Shown here one piece after another: positions 42,501-46,750 of a DNA stretch of 64,000 bases. The stretch covers positions 34,769-98,768 of IMG/VR virus record IMGVR_UViG_3300020442_000016. The stretch is one strand, 5' to 3'. A program made the translations under genes and the position numbers. Positions within the stretch are counted from its first letter, which is position 1. Every line of letters begins with the position of its first letter. The stretch is from a virus. The notes below the pieces were generated by a model that was not told the origin of the DNA, searched no databases, and worked only from the letters and a program-made list of their open reading frames with translations.

Positions 42501-45127
42501 TACAAACTCTGAATAAACCAGAATATTTTGTGATCGCGTCTGATTCCTCTTCGTGGTTTGAAATTGCAGAATCTCCTATTCATGATGGTAGATTCCATAA
42601 TTTCTTCATCGATATTACCAATAATGGTGCACAGCAATTTGCTTTGACACTCAGAAGTGGAATTACTAGAGCAACCACCACATACGGCACAAGAGAAAAC
42701 TTCACTCCTCTTGAGGGTGGATTCCTCCCCGCAGACGTGCTTTATGGATCTACCTCCCAAGCATACGCTGAAGTTGGTAGTGTGCTTCAGAATGAGGCAG
42801 AAATTATTCAGTCTTACAAGCACTATGAATTGAATAATCTCTCAACCGACCTGCAAGAATTTGCAAATGGTGAGACTCTGGTTGTCCAAGGTAACACAAG
42901 TGTTAATGGTAAGATTCTGCAAACAAGACTGCAGGATGCTCAAGCAACTTCATTTGTTAAACTTATTAACCAACAAGGCATCATCAGTCAAAATGATGTG
43001 CTTCTTTCACAAGAAAGTAACTTGGAAGGCACTGTCACAGATATTAGTGATCGCTTCCTAATCAACGTTAAGAAAGGTGCATTTGCTACAGGCGACTGGT
43101 TCTTCAGTAAGACTGCTGCAACTTACGCCAAGATGAGTGAATACTCCAATAAGTCTGGTGCTATCGTTGATAACACTGGCGGTAAGATCACAATGGACGT
43201 TGAGACCATTGATGGAGCATGGAATTCTGGCGATATCATTTATGGTAACCAGACATCTTACATCTTGGAAGTCAAGGGTGTTTCTGGATCTAGTCCACTA
43301 ACTCTCAACTCTTATGTCCACGGCACTAACGTGTATGAGTTGAATCTTGGCACTGCAATTATTGACACTGGTATTACAGATACCTTCGCACCTGGCGATA
43401 CCGTCTACATGCTGCAAGGCACCGTTATTAAGGATCCTGGATTCAGCGCAACGGTCACCAAATATATCAATGGATTGAATCTTGATCCAGGCGAGCCAAA
43501 TTACGGTGTCCACAAACTTTGGATTGCTAATCCTATTGATGTTGGATCTGGTGAGCCAGTTAGCGCAGTTTCCAATACAATCTACTCGATTGGTAAGTAT
43601 GACATTAACTCTAACTTCCCAACTATCTACGCGCCTGTAACATCACTGACAGACACAACATATACCTCTTACGGACGTGTTGTTAAGATCGATATCGCAG
43701 GTGTTACTGGCACCATCTGGATTGAGAATGCAGTTGGCGATTTCCTTGATAACATGTCTCTCTCCGCTAATGACGGATGGGGTGCTGCTGTTACTAGAGC
43801 CGCTAAACTTCAAGGTCGTGTTGATCGTTACTTCAGAGGTTTCGACGGCACACAAACAGAATTCTCACTCACCATCTCTAATGGTGAATCCTACTTCCCT
43901 GATCCTGCAGGTCATCTGCTCGTCTTTGTTAATGGTATTCTTCAACCACCTGGCGGTAACTTCGCTTATAACGCATTCTCTGATCAGATTCGCTTCACTG
44001 AGGCACCTGAGATTGGATCCGAATTCGTTGGTTACTACATCGGTAAGATGCGTCAGTTGGATGATATCTCCTTCGAGTTTGACTCATTGAGATCTTCCTT
44101 CAACCTCCGTTACTTGGGTATTTACTACTCCTTGACACTGACTGAAGGTGTTTCCTCTAACGTCATTAGACCTGAAAATAATATTATTGTTTCTCTCAAC
44201 GGTGTTATACAGGAGCCTGGTGTTTCATATGAGATCGTTGGTTCTAGAATCATCTTCTCTGAAGTGCCTCGCGCAGGCGGCACATTCGTGGCATTCTCCT
44301 ACATTGGATCTGATGCTGACGTGATCGCTGCAACTGTTGTGCCTCCTATCGAGACTGGTGACTCACTCTTCATCGAAGGTGAGGAATTCAACAGAGAAGT
44401 TGCTTTGATCGAATCTTCCAACTCTCTAATCACCTTTGAATACACTGGATCTGTTAAGGGTCGTAACGCTGAGGCACTTGCCAGAATCAAGAAAGGTAAG
44501 GTTACCGAAGCACTTCTCACCAACCCTGGCGATGGTTATACCTCCAGACCTAACGTTGACATCATCTCCTCTTCTGGATTTGATGGTCGCATCAAGGCAC
44601 TGAATGGTATCGCACGCATTGACGTGAAGACTGCAGGCACAGGATATGCAATGCCTAATGTGTTGGTTGAGACTACTGTCCCCGACGACTACACAGAACC
44701 TACTGGCACACCTGTCAACGGTGGTTTTGATGTCCTCGCAGGCGAAGGTGCAGAATACTATGGTGGTGGTGCACAGATCGATCCTGGCACAATCGCTATC
44801 ACATACAACCCTGTTAACGTAACTGTTAACCAAGGTCAGACAGCATCCTTCACAGTTATTGCTACTGTTAGCAATAATCAGCAACTGAATTATCAGTGGC
44901 AGAAGAAGGACTACGGCACAACTGTTTGGAGTAATATTATTGGCGCTAACCAAGCGACATTTACTACGATCTCCGCAGCGCAGGCAGACGATGGTGATGA
45001 ATATAGAGTGGCAATCACAGCAGCAGGTGCAACACCTGTCTACTCCAACTCTGCGATCCTCACAGTCCAGACTGGTGCTACTGTCTTGAGCAACTTCAGT
45101 CCTGCACAAATCTTTGACGACGCCTAA
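24539..45127 (+). CDS. Giant mosaic baseplate/tail protein (6862 aa)
   Basis: One uninterrupted frame of 20.6 kb. The N-terminus (residues 1-60) and a DFYASKGTKMSTQYLFKILFGE segment near residue 717 resemble conserved T4-like tail/baseplate proteins; it occupies the place of T4 gp7. Visible modules: GGxGY beta repeats (about 321-634, 1141-1361, 3131-3334, 6654-6721); a YHYH-like domain lacking the YHYH motif (1374-1571); a propeller-like repeat region (1849-2251); two LamG-like domains (2264-2464, 4460-4634); tandem chitin-binding-like modules (2671-2803); a degenerate cupredoxin-like domain (2958-3051); helical repeats (3984-5884) with a beta insertion (5194-5514); NGIxQ beta modules (about 3654-3734, 6426-6591); an Ig-like end (6751-6844). 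It probably forms large baseplate-attached fibres that bind cell-surface polysaccharide. Function is inferred from architecture and position. Confidence 0.9.
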   Translation: MSSQLAKRVNVSDRVEYQLPEFIREDDRQFVNLLLEYYRSQEKTGRPYDVLNNIINYLDLDNYGSEGLSAETLLLRDIGITDQSIEVETIDGFTEKNGSILIDNEIIYYESVSRGPDAILTPGISYEQFKKKEQQLENPFSLFDGTRRRFDLSNLGTPVAPPTANHLLVTTYNNFLIPNVDYTVDGDEIVFTTAPRLRTGVDDSEFTQLVYLVGYADQGVLEMDDINYEVYQGKSEYPLKLNGSNYYPTSEIGLIVNKNGNLLVPFQDYVIFQTNDGSSFVSFNAGALGAADVIHIRSVEYNAPQYGSGAKLICEVNEASKALSGLQVKSGGSGYRLDFAPKVAIVSTTGEGAAARSLVGGIKDIQLISGGQGYTSFNPPIPFVSAPTNPNGSRAEIEIEVDDTSGQVSSIRITNSGSGYDFIPAISFINPAGAKISDPTIDSEGRVNVDSIQVTKTGVGYKNAPVVYIDPAPEGGINAQATSRINSDGQVIEIQVNNRGRGYATPPRARIIDPVGAQVLDVTVASGAVTEIEMLTGGMGYTDPPSVYIVDDRKDAYGNPVGGQGAKAVATIFNGEITDINITDFGSGYSDQFPPKIYIAEPAAAKASVNIGYDEVTGFEIIRGGKEYSPSALLGCARGVSNVIGFDDLGNQIYAREEQLANTNHNAGTRIVNLDSIFVKEVFDRFRRQYLPTLEINYDRINPVQVIKTIRDFYASKGTKMSTQYLFKILFGENVDVFYPKDEIISPSHATWVVDTILRAELISGDPRNLIDGQLNQYRDEVDTNIRSASALIENVISIIQGTDTIYELAISEETLIGQFIIPYKTRLVEPLNTTGQIITVDSTIGWPERNGTILINDEEQVQYKEKSLNQFIECTRSKNGIVEDWDPGTIVQSDIFVYVNKDTSTECKLRILGIAEAGTTVLDDTGSYYLPSDKLKVASLGSSAEDERLSSWLYNVKKLIQVSSVTPGGDNNQTATVVCDNPHGLLVSDQVTIYGANPVIYNGTFAVTSRIDEYQFSYRLAQPTDIIPQGNILLSVDLNRGKSDVTSINKVVSEFTTNIQNSFFNDDYVYVAASGLPNYKIGPFTGSALIPGNQRKLMRFPRNVLTVSERQDIQPNTSIGSWVNGVSIWSYKSSEYVQFGPLTNITVDGGGEGYDAGAKPNLEIIGGGGTGASGSVVVNGSLTSFDVTEGGSGYTDSPLISIVGGGGSGGTARAVVTGGRVTRILVDSPGTGYTSQPDVAITGGGGSGATATANVRGPISSVMIGSFGSGYTSLPQIRVNSGENALAQPIVINGRIVSIAIINSGNSYTTAPNVIINGDGFGAIAQATIGTFGEDKGKVLSIQILNRGIGYTQGNTTVRLEAVGQNATFTPTVYRWYRNNQYDLGSNYDFARGYVFTGLNNAFGGEYAHLSDPKELRYVVGDNVFLNPVTQQFQELSSNFSHSPILGWAFDGNPIYGPYAYSDPTDQNSGIRRMRTSYKLKTNVVFDAATNPNPSRTDGPPLASYPAGQFVADYYYDFQSGDLDNYNGRFCKTPEYPDGVYAYFITVDASEAGVAEFPYILGPQFNSLPDQWNLGQGATQENIPQGVVRYRDPYVNVDIDIDRQPNQESDVLTTEIEGYPLIFEIQDSNNDGVIDASEQQETLEMTTEATLQIYDYFPQVPPESRVDIEVETTTQFEDAQIDGFVIENPGVSYQVNDTVFFNNEGTEGYGASAIIDSVKGQVIQAYQKEIIGDQPYGKITTAEIHDLKQQDGIIVNSRPIADNTNKAFKNVVVSGIETVSIDQVGRGYNQDLPPVYELITSQGSDAEFRINLESNGGISTVDILNSGNGYDVDNPPQIRVTHPQQYRKTRYWLSEYIEADGQLMIHDSKITADRYLYICGAIEIGNGNMAGFLAKFDDLGRLVWERHLQPINNGDKRSEFLRMYINESYENDRIYVAGQTYSPTNDLFNPDIWVGMYESGFNTANAPDGLLQWQKSIAGISGTTRRDYITSISLDAEERIYLAGYTNTNSPDPDDIWVIQADQDGDVVEKRKFASIDGNERLEQIADLGNNRFFWVGVNEDNDDCLYGVFFYDGANLEMEYAKQVTVTGGYVRNPRFVIDEYQDVFILWDFYNNATSVWEKVQLSRISLANTSTGGSFTWSKTIALTPMDSVTPISIQHAGLNLDEFGNISVVTDMKYKQNVRVAGLTYFKYDGTVLRQSYLEDTNSAGFSVKSHVVDSSGDPIMVCERQLPDQAAAFRFTEDGNNWNEDFTKRKLAPLSVIDTAASAWERDTSVYKWGPASLKLKTSNAVKATNFNRSVQAEWCVEGWYSMDGTNHGVNHQPKMMTVVPVAGKTAHFIIDGDSTSANYQKVLLYFDGVEVASSTTAYNWTTFASSAWVHLAFSKENPTVGSYTYRVFVNGVAMIELVSVEDIGLDDVYWASDSTPSASDAFLGNLDDLVVSETAKYTATYTVPADYVEITTQASDVAIYKVDRLHTERGDKTLTTLNNYTQFSFQENFLVNVQTVSNGAITNWEEGPGGLQILDMSYTIATMIPATVALSANVEIFGSKTSTVPTPRGQKLKLSSNVVPKFYIRDALYSKIDNVKEFTFNQDCKFTKGSIIQQVNAAGVVQAYGTIVESPAGGINTPGLGTKYKVGKIFGTFNNTDLFKNDLDEINHITGVYFDTEEAEIPWASNTAYAQGDRVYSDKKIYEAQGAGTSGTITPIHTAGVASDGVINWAFIDDSGKFTIDSANHPYQIPEYQGSDMIEWDAHILYAPGYRIWKGLNVYETTNGGVSGTTPPTHTTGTVNDGNVDWTFVETREALGTYARFMAYDEDFYTVRIEEIQPGSTYIPGDVISIRSDNIEVDETEKILRVVNLPSVKKIRVTSTVKKDIIRTAEVRTDQVYATSVTRHNYNDGEILYTTGFSQTAFNGSFFVKEVFGSREFTFTIRDTAVEEPAFLQSAISNVNIYAKHPTLTFTRGHAYVFDLADPSNFGYYLSFSQDNQYKLEYSFNNITREGTPGIPTTSTAPFVKFTVLGDVTNISYYFDPSRVGADSPVGPRSFIDVIKTPYDGTFTISEIITDTEFRFPLIREPEQTSAEVGTDEFDNAYSYYSTTSTKAVGPINSIKLVSPGGFYKRLPIISDIASYRQIEKINITDGGTEYAPGVYYDVGILGDGEGAKATITVEIDDETGSGTITGVAITDPGKGYTTASIDIDAIPGILGPTLAGSGAALEVVIPEEGSGASVFLTGRNIGKIKRLKNNEFGYGYSHDYTLRPEISFPVNLQLFNTSILTQIKITNPGSGYTSAPAVVIEGGGGEGAQAEAIVKNNRLSEIVIKNPGQGYSSEPIVTLKSEFNYVVNLDLNYLQFNFPHGITTGAAVQFRADDVGTTEGELPKPSSVGLTSLVAGQIYYAIAGNQNSLESDQIRFALTPQAAATGDFITFLTQGSGRQVLLTEVFGGTAEAIVSTSRFLEGEEVFQGPSLEQATATAVVSTNTGWQIGPKILKLVNNQGDFVKGEKVTGTVSKASGVIDNLNIAKGVLNIGSLTKTPGKFIDDVGKPSEIVQKIQDSFFYQNFSYVIKSEIPITEWKTQILENNHPAGFNLFGQLQLTGGKDVSGRKIGTEFIKNVNIFDYANVNQITSFGAAQPIYTDYNNTEVLFRKRRLTSSEEILTSIVKKLDDISDQFDGVQKSFPLTVENESVIVKDDQLMITINGIIQSPRISYSIVGGNIVFAEAPKPPSKVVYRNIRVTPIEIYRIELYQVGGIFPTLGQQIQGQANDTFATVIDTGASSIDVINITGTPFQLNEQLRRGTIFSALVQSVTLLNSDTIFEFGESITNLSGDTAKIEETNLNDGVVTDALVISKTSGTSDEETGQFNIRLNDYVYSASTKIAGQVSFISPYLDPNTGEPVDTLTINAGSTFFGLLFERLLSITNPNVVLDDISKSTITPTELYNSDNRINADFLDFEDVRSSEVVMTDLTGGQFSEGELIRNKKVDYINEVTTAISRYYDAGNRIIDNRQEIIDFAEAQITVDHPGFYYPGAQQTDAWGRFRDAYRLIIKNKDLIVDYTYELMVAQFPSLVVPSADKCKRDLGKFIDAVARDTHSGGNVYGRKFTMQYFDSNSGLAYISSEIAETRWAYEKAKDLMLLAITNQLSGNYGSGNFGPAYNEISVGGSGGTGITIDPAPGNPYGTAGSNTTANDPGNCSDVQSAITTTWTYIDETLGAGNMDDLPDEVLPTEFTLNQTKCRRDIGIFVDAIVEDLKSNGNWGVVKFTKKYFDGAGAPISNGLVGEVAESITAFNHARTLMYSAINNLLYGKDLTITADPASYGGSAPGHKYDPNYASGSNQLLTNCADVKASIDTLLAVATTAISAGNLNNIVALEQANQVTDGTYTIGETIRVNKIAYQEKGDGLFFRDDVIKGMSSNASFTALGVNTGFRWLFAGNVTGSFQSREYITNSQLDVGSGVSQTVINVAAGSKSLKFDGSSNSYINMPNSYDYEFGTGDFTIEGWYYFPATTANPQQVLFDVGYQTDYQVVVVWDTVIRAYTATNGQGTDLYNTANKVTPSANTWHHIALVKGSNVMTLYVDGVVTGQVGDTGTYNYGHVTIGASAATNAGNFNGGVDHFIVSNAARYTQPFTPSAVYDSTADDIITSFNNEHPILVADQDVYAKYTDTITANATATYVDYDDDRITIQEWDIGRQEYRDAADIIEKNAAWIAEEAVGRLKLRYPDFVFPGDNPAANTYGGTNYCIRDTRDYIVPAMVKDLRNGGNYNVTTTARFYLTKGGELEFIGNELLQTLYTWDQVADIAKEVVTSTSLDLSGTYSTILRIPNNFSSPASQPVLDEIQALSDEIATILSPTGHRYRDAGDLIWKNKDYIADEAVGYIQDKYTKDIAGTLTDFLIMPGNGEPSCHRDLSDHVIPAIIGDLCTGGNANTQMIISKYLNNQDQILHVQDELSPMLDALHFCNDLAQKAINNLLLSPGETASSLGIDVRYQDDYYEPQWTTRDAFRGASTTIDSKAYPQATRAQNDRFLDAADLLQANKKLIAHEAVAFMNDLGKYGSFNVPGGSINCVDDVVDILDAVTHDLSYDCNERTYDASALYLREEDNALLHVSTEAEATRTVLRVARDMAILTMRNGFGRPHVDGNNPDFRPVESYEQNTVHQDVYDAYHYLDSHIRWIANESVKRMKANYPNFTVNGGAGAMWWKEFTPTNASYTASTGVLTLTIPDHRLNVGEYISIAANGITFTCSMDSNATNHPYPRNTDPAYEKRLLITDTTPDTLTINVGASPSGQQYDHTFVSAVTGAVRYGWNDGGEHFTPTAVNYTASTGEMVLTIPNHSFNVGSRMSIEPHSLVFTCAMDNNQSEHAYPRNGDPAYGTTRAITAIGTSTQDITNATYDPVSGKMVITTSGNHGLVTGNRIKLAANSLTFTCTMDSNGSNHTYPRATDPANEKWLLVSRESDTTFSCYVGVAANNNQYDHTFVSATAGALIKQNGTVTVNVGASPSNNQYAHTFVRAVQGGIISAGAIDCVHDVADLIRAVLWNAENGGDNYVGLATEFYLSGPAIIHVTSQVTETLYAIQQAKNIMINMALGAGVGSIVGEVAQPAANTFNGTSDQNTEIQNRLTYLWDIVEDTMQDPNGQNAPTYPNSAASKNFQWELPNFWPIKYTSEIADRDLTITFDSANGGLGNSGTWNQTCPQVASSITTLMDIVDSTIVGGLTNTNALAGITRTTAYSSNTNYQEGTCENVRSMIDNLFVLMTESLTADNRNLRQYADLMRFNAPAIYRRAYDETVVSYPQFATQILTYNSDPYLLGKEIVDAIQYDLITKGNAGAFKLIADWFDGDGAFIAFPNIIRSFLLEFLSKIREMAKSVIYLSQTEPEWAAYANYIYNIPINTRLEWNQEHAEFILDSSLNVIRYAMSRSEFPTENRVNFVPSTDVVNISNKYNLGYDWNTDPALVLLTPTVPVGYDRAEYRIRINKPNNFRRGDIVTYIPASQTSLQTLNKPEYFVIASDSSSWFEIAESPIHDGRFHNFFIDITNNGAQQFALTLRSGITRATTTYGTRENFTPLEGGFLPADVLYGSTSQAYAEVGSVLQNEAEIIQSYKHYELNNLSTDLQEFANGETLVVQGNTSVNGKILQTRLQDAQATSFVKLINQQGIISQNDVLLSQESNLEGTVTDISDRFLINVKKGAFATGDWFFSKTAATYAKMSEYSNKSGAIVDNTGGKITMDVETIDGAWNSGDIIYGNQTSYILEVKGVSGSSPLTLNSYVHGTNVYELNLGTAIIDTGITDTFAPGDTVYMLQGTVIKDPGFSATVTKYINGLNLDPGEPNYGVHKLWIANPIDVGSGEPVSAVSNTIYSIGKYDINSNFPTIYAPVTSLTDTTYTSYGRVVKIDIAGVTGTIWIENAVGDFLDNMSLSANDGWGAAVTRAAKLQGRVDRYFRGFDGTQTEFSLTISNGESYFPDPAGHLLVFVNGILQPPGGNFAYNAFSDQIRFTEAPEIGSEFVGYYIGKMRQLDDISFEFDSLRSSFNLRYLGIYYSLTLTEGVSSNVIRPENNIIVSLNGVIQEPGVSYEIVGSRIIFSEVPRAGGTFVAFSYIGSDADVIAATVVPPIETGDSLFIEGEEFNREVALIESSNSLITFEYTGSVKGRNAEALARIKKGKVTEALLTNPGDGYTSRPNVDIISSSGFDGRIKALNGIARIDVKTAGTGYAMPNVLVETTVPDDYTEPTGTPVNGGFDVLAGEGAEYYGGGAQIDPGTIAITYNPVNVTVNQGQTASFTVIATVSNNQQLNYQWQKKDYGTTVWSNIIGANQATFTTISAAQADDGDEYRVAITAAGATPVYSNSAILTVQTGATVLSNFSPAQIFDDA
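25500..26440 (+). repeat. GGxGY beta-module repeats, first block in the giant gene
   Basis: Tandem units of the kind 'V/I..SGGSGY...P.V.I....G.GA.A...' recur about every 45-60 codons. The same unit appears at 27960-28620, 33930-34540 and 44500-44700 of this gene, and in the genes at 17344, 48670 and 50575. This is an amino-acid-level repeat, with no long exact DNA identity. Confidence 0.7.
32551..32945 (+). repeat. Two tandem chitin-binding-like (CBM5/12-type) modules
   Basis: Two copies follow the pattern 'W...t.Y..Gd/y.v....vYe....G.SGt..P.HT.G...DG.v.W.F', one from about 32551 and the other from about 32784. This aromatic pattern is typical of CBM5/12 and phage-tail carbohydrate-binding modules. 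Confidence 0.6.
36490..42190 (+). repeat. Seven degenerate alpha-helical repeats in the giant gene
   Basis: Each unit of roughly 110-140 aa has a DA..li..nk..iA.ea helix, a 'P.f..P' turn, a C-x-x-D-(V/I/L) helix, DL..GGN followed by a Y-containing strand, then an E-x2-(E)-a..a...A.....I helix. Units occur near 36530, 37227, 38605, 39075, 39595, 40005 (interrupted by a beta insertion) and 41815. The units are too divergent to be a recent duplication. Confidence 0.6.
40120..41080 (+). repeat. Triplicated beta module inserted in a helical repeat
   Basis: Three copies of a unit containing 'Y.AStG...LtIp.H...VG..i.i....i.FTC.MD.N...H.YPR..DPA', each about 95-100 aa, sit between the two halves of one helical repeat. 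The C-M-D-x-N and YPR-x2-DPA motifs recur in all three copies. Confidence 0.65.
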
Positions 45128-45130
45128 ATA
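45124..45130 (+). promoter_or_regulatory. T4-late-like box (CTAAATA)
   Basis: CTAAATA overlaps the stop codon of the giant gene and lies 12-18 bases before the ATG at 45142. It has one base less match than the TATAAATA late box. Confidence 0.4.
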
Positions 45131-45141
45131 CAAGTAAAAAG

Positions 45142-46725
45142 ATGACCGCTACCGCAACATACGATAGCTCTACTAGGACACTGGCAGTTACTGGTGACGG
45201 TCTGCCAGACCCCGTGAGTTACGGCACTTTCCCGAATGTTAACAACCCAAACTCTGTAACTGAGCAAGCATTTGCTCATACCTTCTATTACAGAGGTGGG
45301 ACTTTTGGCATCTCTAGGACTTTTGATGATACTTCTTGGACACAAGAAGGTTTTATTAGAAGTGTCAATATTAGTGTTAATGATAACTCTTTGTTTGATA
45401 ATCAAATTCAGAGTGGTGATCATCTTTTGTTTGTTTTCTCTGACGGAGTAAAACAAAGATTTGTTTATCAAGGCACAACATTTACAAGCTCAGCTGGTAA
45501 TTGTTGGTTAGCGACAGATCAAAGACTTGATCTGATTATGGAGAATAGTGAAAGTGGCACATCTGGTACTTGCGAATATTATGACCAAAGAAACGGTAGG
45601 GCAGCTACTCCTCTTGGTGCTATTGGCATTGCTGCTAACGGGGTCGTTATGTTTAATCCTAGCGCTGGAAACGGTGGCAATCCTCCCGCAGGATTTAATT
45701 GGAATGCACATTATCCCACCTCTCCTGTAGATTTTGGTGATGATAGTTGTGGGGGACATCCAGAGCAAACAGGACAGTATCACTATCATGATACTCATTT
45801 CCTAGATTGCTGGAAAGACAATTCCATTATGGCAACCTACAATGACTATTATGGATCAACACAATACAACGGAAATAACATCAGACACCCTGATGGACAC
45901 TCCAAGATGGTCGGAGTTGCATTTGATGGATTCCCAATCTATGGACCATTTGGTTACAACAACCCTTGGGATAACCTCTCTGGCACAGACTCTATGGTCT
46001 CGTCTTACAGGGTTAAATCAGAAGAAGCACTAGGTAGACCTGAGTATGGTCAGACCCAAGCAAACCCCCCTGCAGGGTCTCTCATGCAGGACTGGGAGTA
46101 TGTTGAGGGTATAGGTGACCTAGACTACCATAATGGTAGATTTTGTGTTACACCCGAATTCCCAGATGGCACTTATGCCTATTTTTTAAGTCTTGATGAG
46201 AATGATGCTACTGAGGCAGCATTCCCATATTTGATTGGCACTACAACTAGAGAAGGTGTTAATCAACCTGTTAATAATGGTGCTGCAACTCCACCTAGTC
46301 AAGGTGGCGGCGGTGAGCAGCAAGGTCCTCCACCAACATTGCAGATTGGTGCTCAACCCCAGAATGTTACAACTGCGGGTGGTCTTGTTGCAACATTCAC
46401 ACTTACAGCACAAGTGCTACCAGAAAATGGACCTATTGCCTATCAGTGGCAGAGATCTACAGACGGTGGTTTCTCGTTTGCAACTATTACAGGTGCAACG
46501 TCAAATACTTACGCTGTAACTGCTCAAGGTTACATGACAGGATATCGTTATCGTTGTGAATTGCGTGGACCTCTCGGTGCACCTCAAGCAGCACAAAACT
46601 CACCATTGCTGTCTAGTGTTGCAACATTGACAGTAACTGGTAATGAGGGTGGCGGTAGTGGTGCCGACTTCTCCTTCACTAATGCTACATTCGATAGCAC
46701 AGGTATTACCTTTGATGGCACCTAA
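45142..46725 (+). CDS. YHYH-domain tail protein with Ig-like C-terminus (527 aa)
   Basis: The protein contains a YHYH domain: GQYHYHDTHFLDCW (Y213-H216), then FDGFPIYGPFGYNN and NGRFCVTPEFPDGTYAYF. This domain is found in secreted and phage proteins but its chemistry is not defined. Residues about 400-500 form an Ig-like fold (TLQIGAQPQNVTTAGG... YQWQRS), common on phage tails where it binds weakly to cell-surface sugars. A degenerate copy of the YHYH region lies in the giant protein. It follows the giant gene directly and is probably a baseplate or fibre decoration component. Confidence 0.82.
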   Translation: MTATATYDSSTRTLAVTGDGLPDPVSYGTFPNVNNPNSVTEQAFAHTFYYRGGTFGISRTFDDTSWTQEGFIRSVNISVNDNSLFDNQIQSGDHLLFVFSDGVKQRFVYQGTTFTSSAGNCWLATDQRLDLIMENSESGTSGTCEYYDQRNGRAATPLGAIGIAANGVVMFNPSAGNGGNPPAGFNWNAHYPTSPVDFGDDSCGGHPEQTGQYHYHDTHFLDCWKDNSIMATYNDYYGSTQYNGNNIRHPDGHSKMVGVAFDGFPIYGPFGYNNPWDNLSGTDSMVSSYRVKSEEALGRPEYGQTQANPPAGSLMQDWEYVEGIGDLDYHNGRFCVTPEFPDGTYAYFLSLDENDATEAAFPYLIGTTTREGVNQPVNNGAATPPSQGGGGEQQGPPPTLQIGAQPQNVTTAGGLVATFTLTAQVLPENGPIAYQWQRSTDGGFSFATITGATSNTYAVTAQGYMTGYRYRCELRGPLGAPQAAQNSPLLSSVATLTVTGNEGGGSGADFSFTNATFDSTGITFDGT

Positions 46726-46728
46726 ATA
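46722..46728 (+). promoter_or_regulatory. T4-late-like box (CTAAATA)
   Basis: CTAAATA overlaps the stop of the YHYH gene and lies 23-29 bases before the ATG at 46751. Confidence 0.4.
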
Positions 46729-46750
46729 AAACTGTAGAAATCCAAGCACG

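Noticed and set aside
44426-45133. 235-aa minus-strand frame at the end of the giant gene
   Set aside because: It is antisense to the Ig-like end of the giant protein, with Cys/Val/Arg-rich shadow composition and no recognisable domain.
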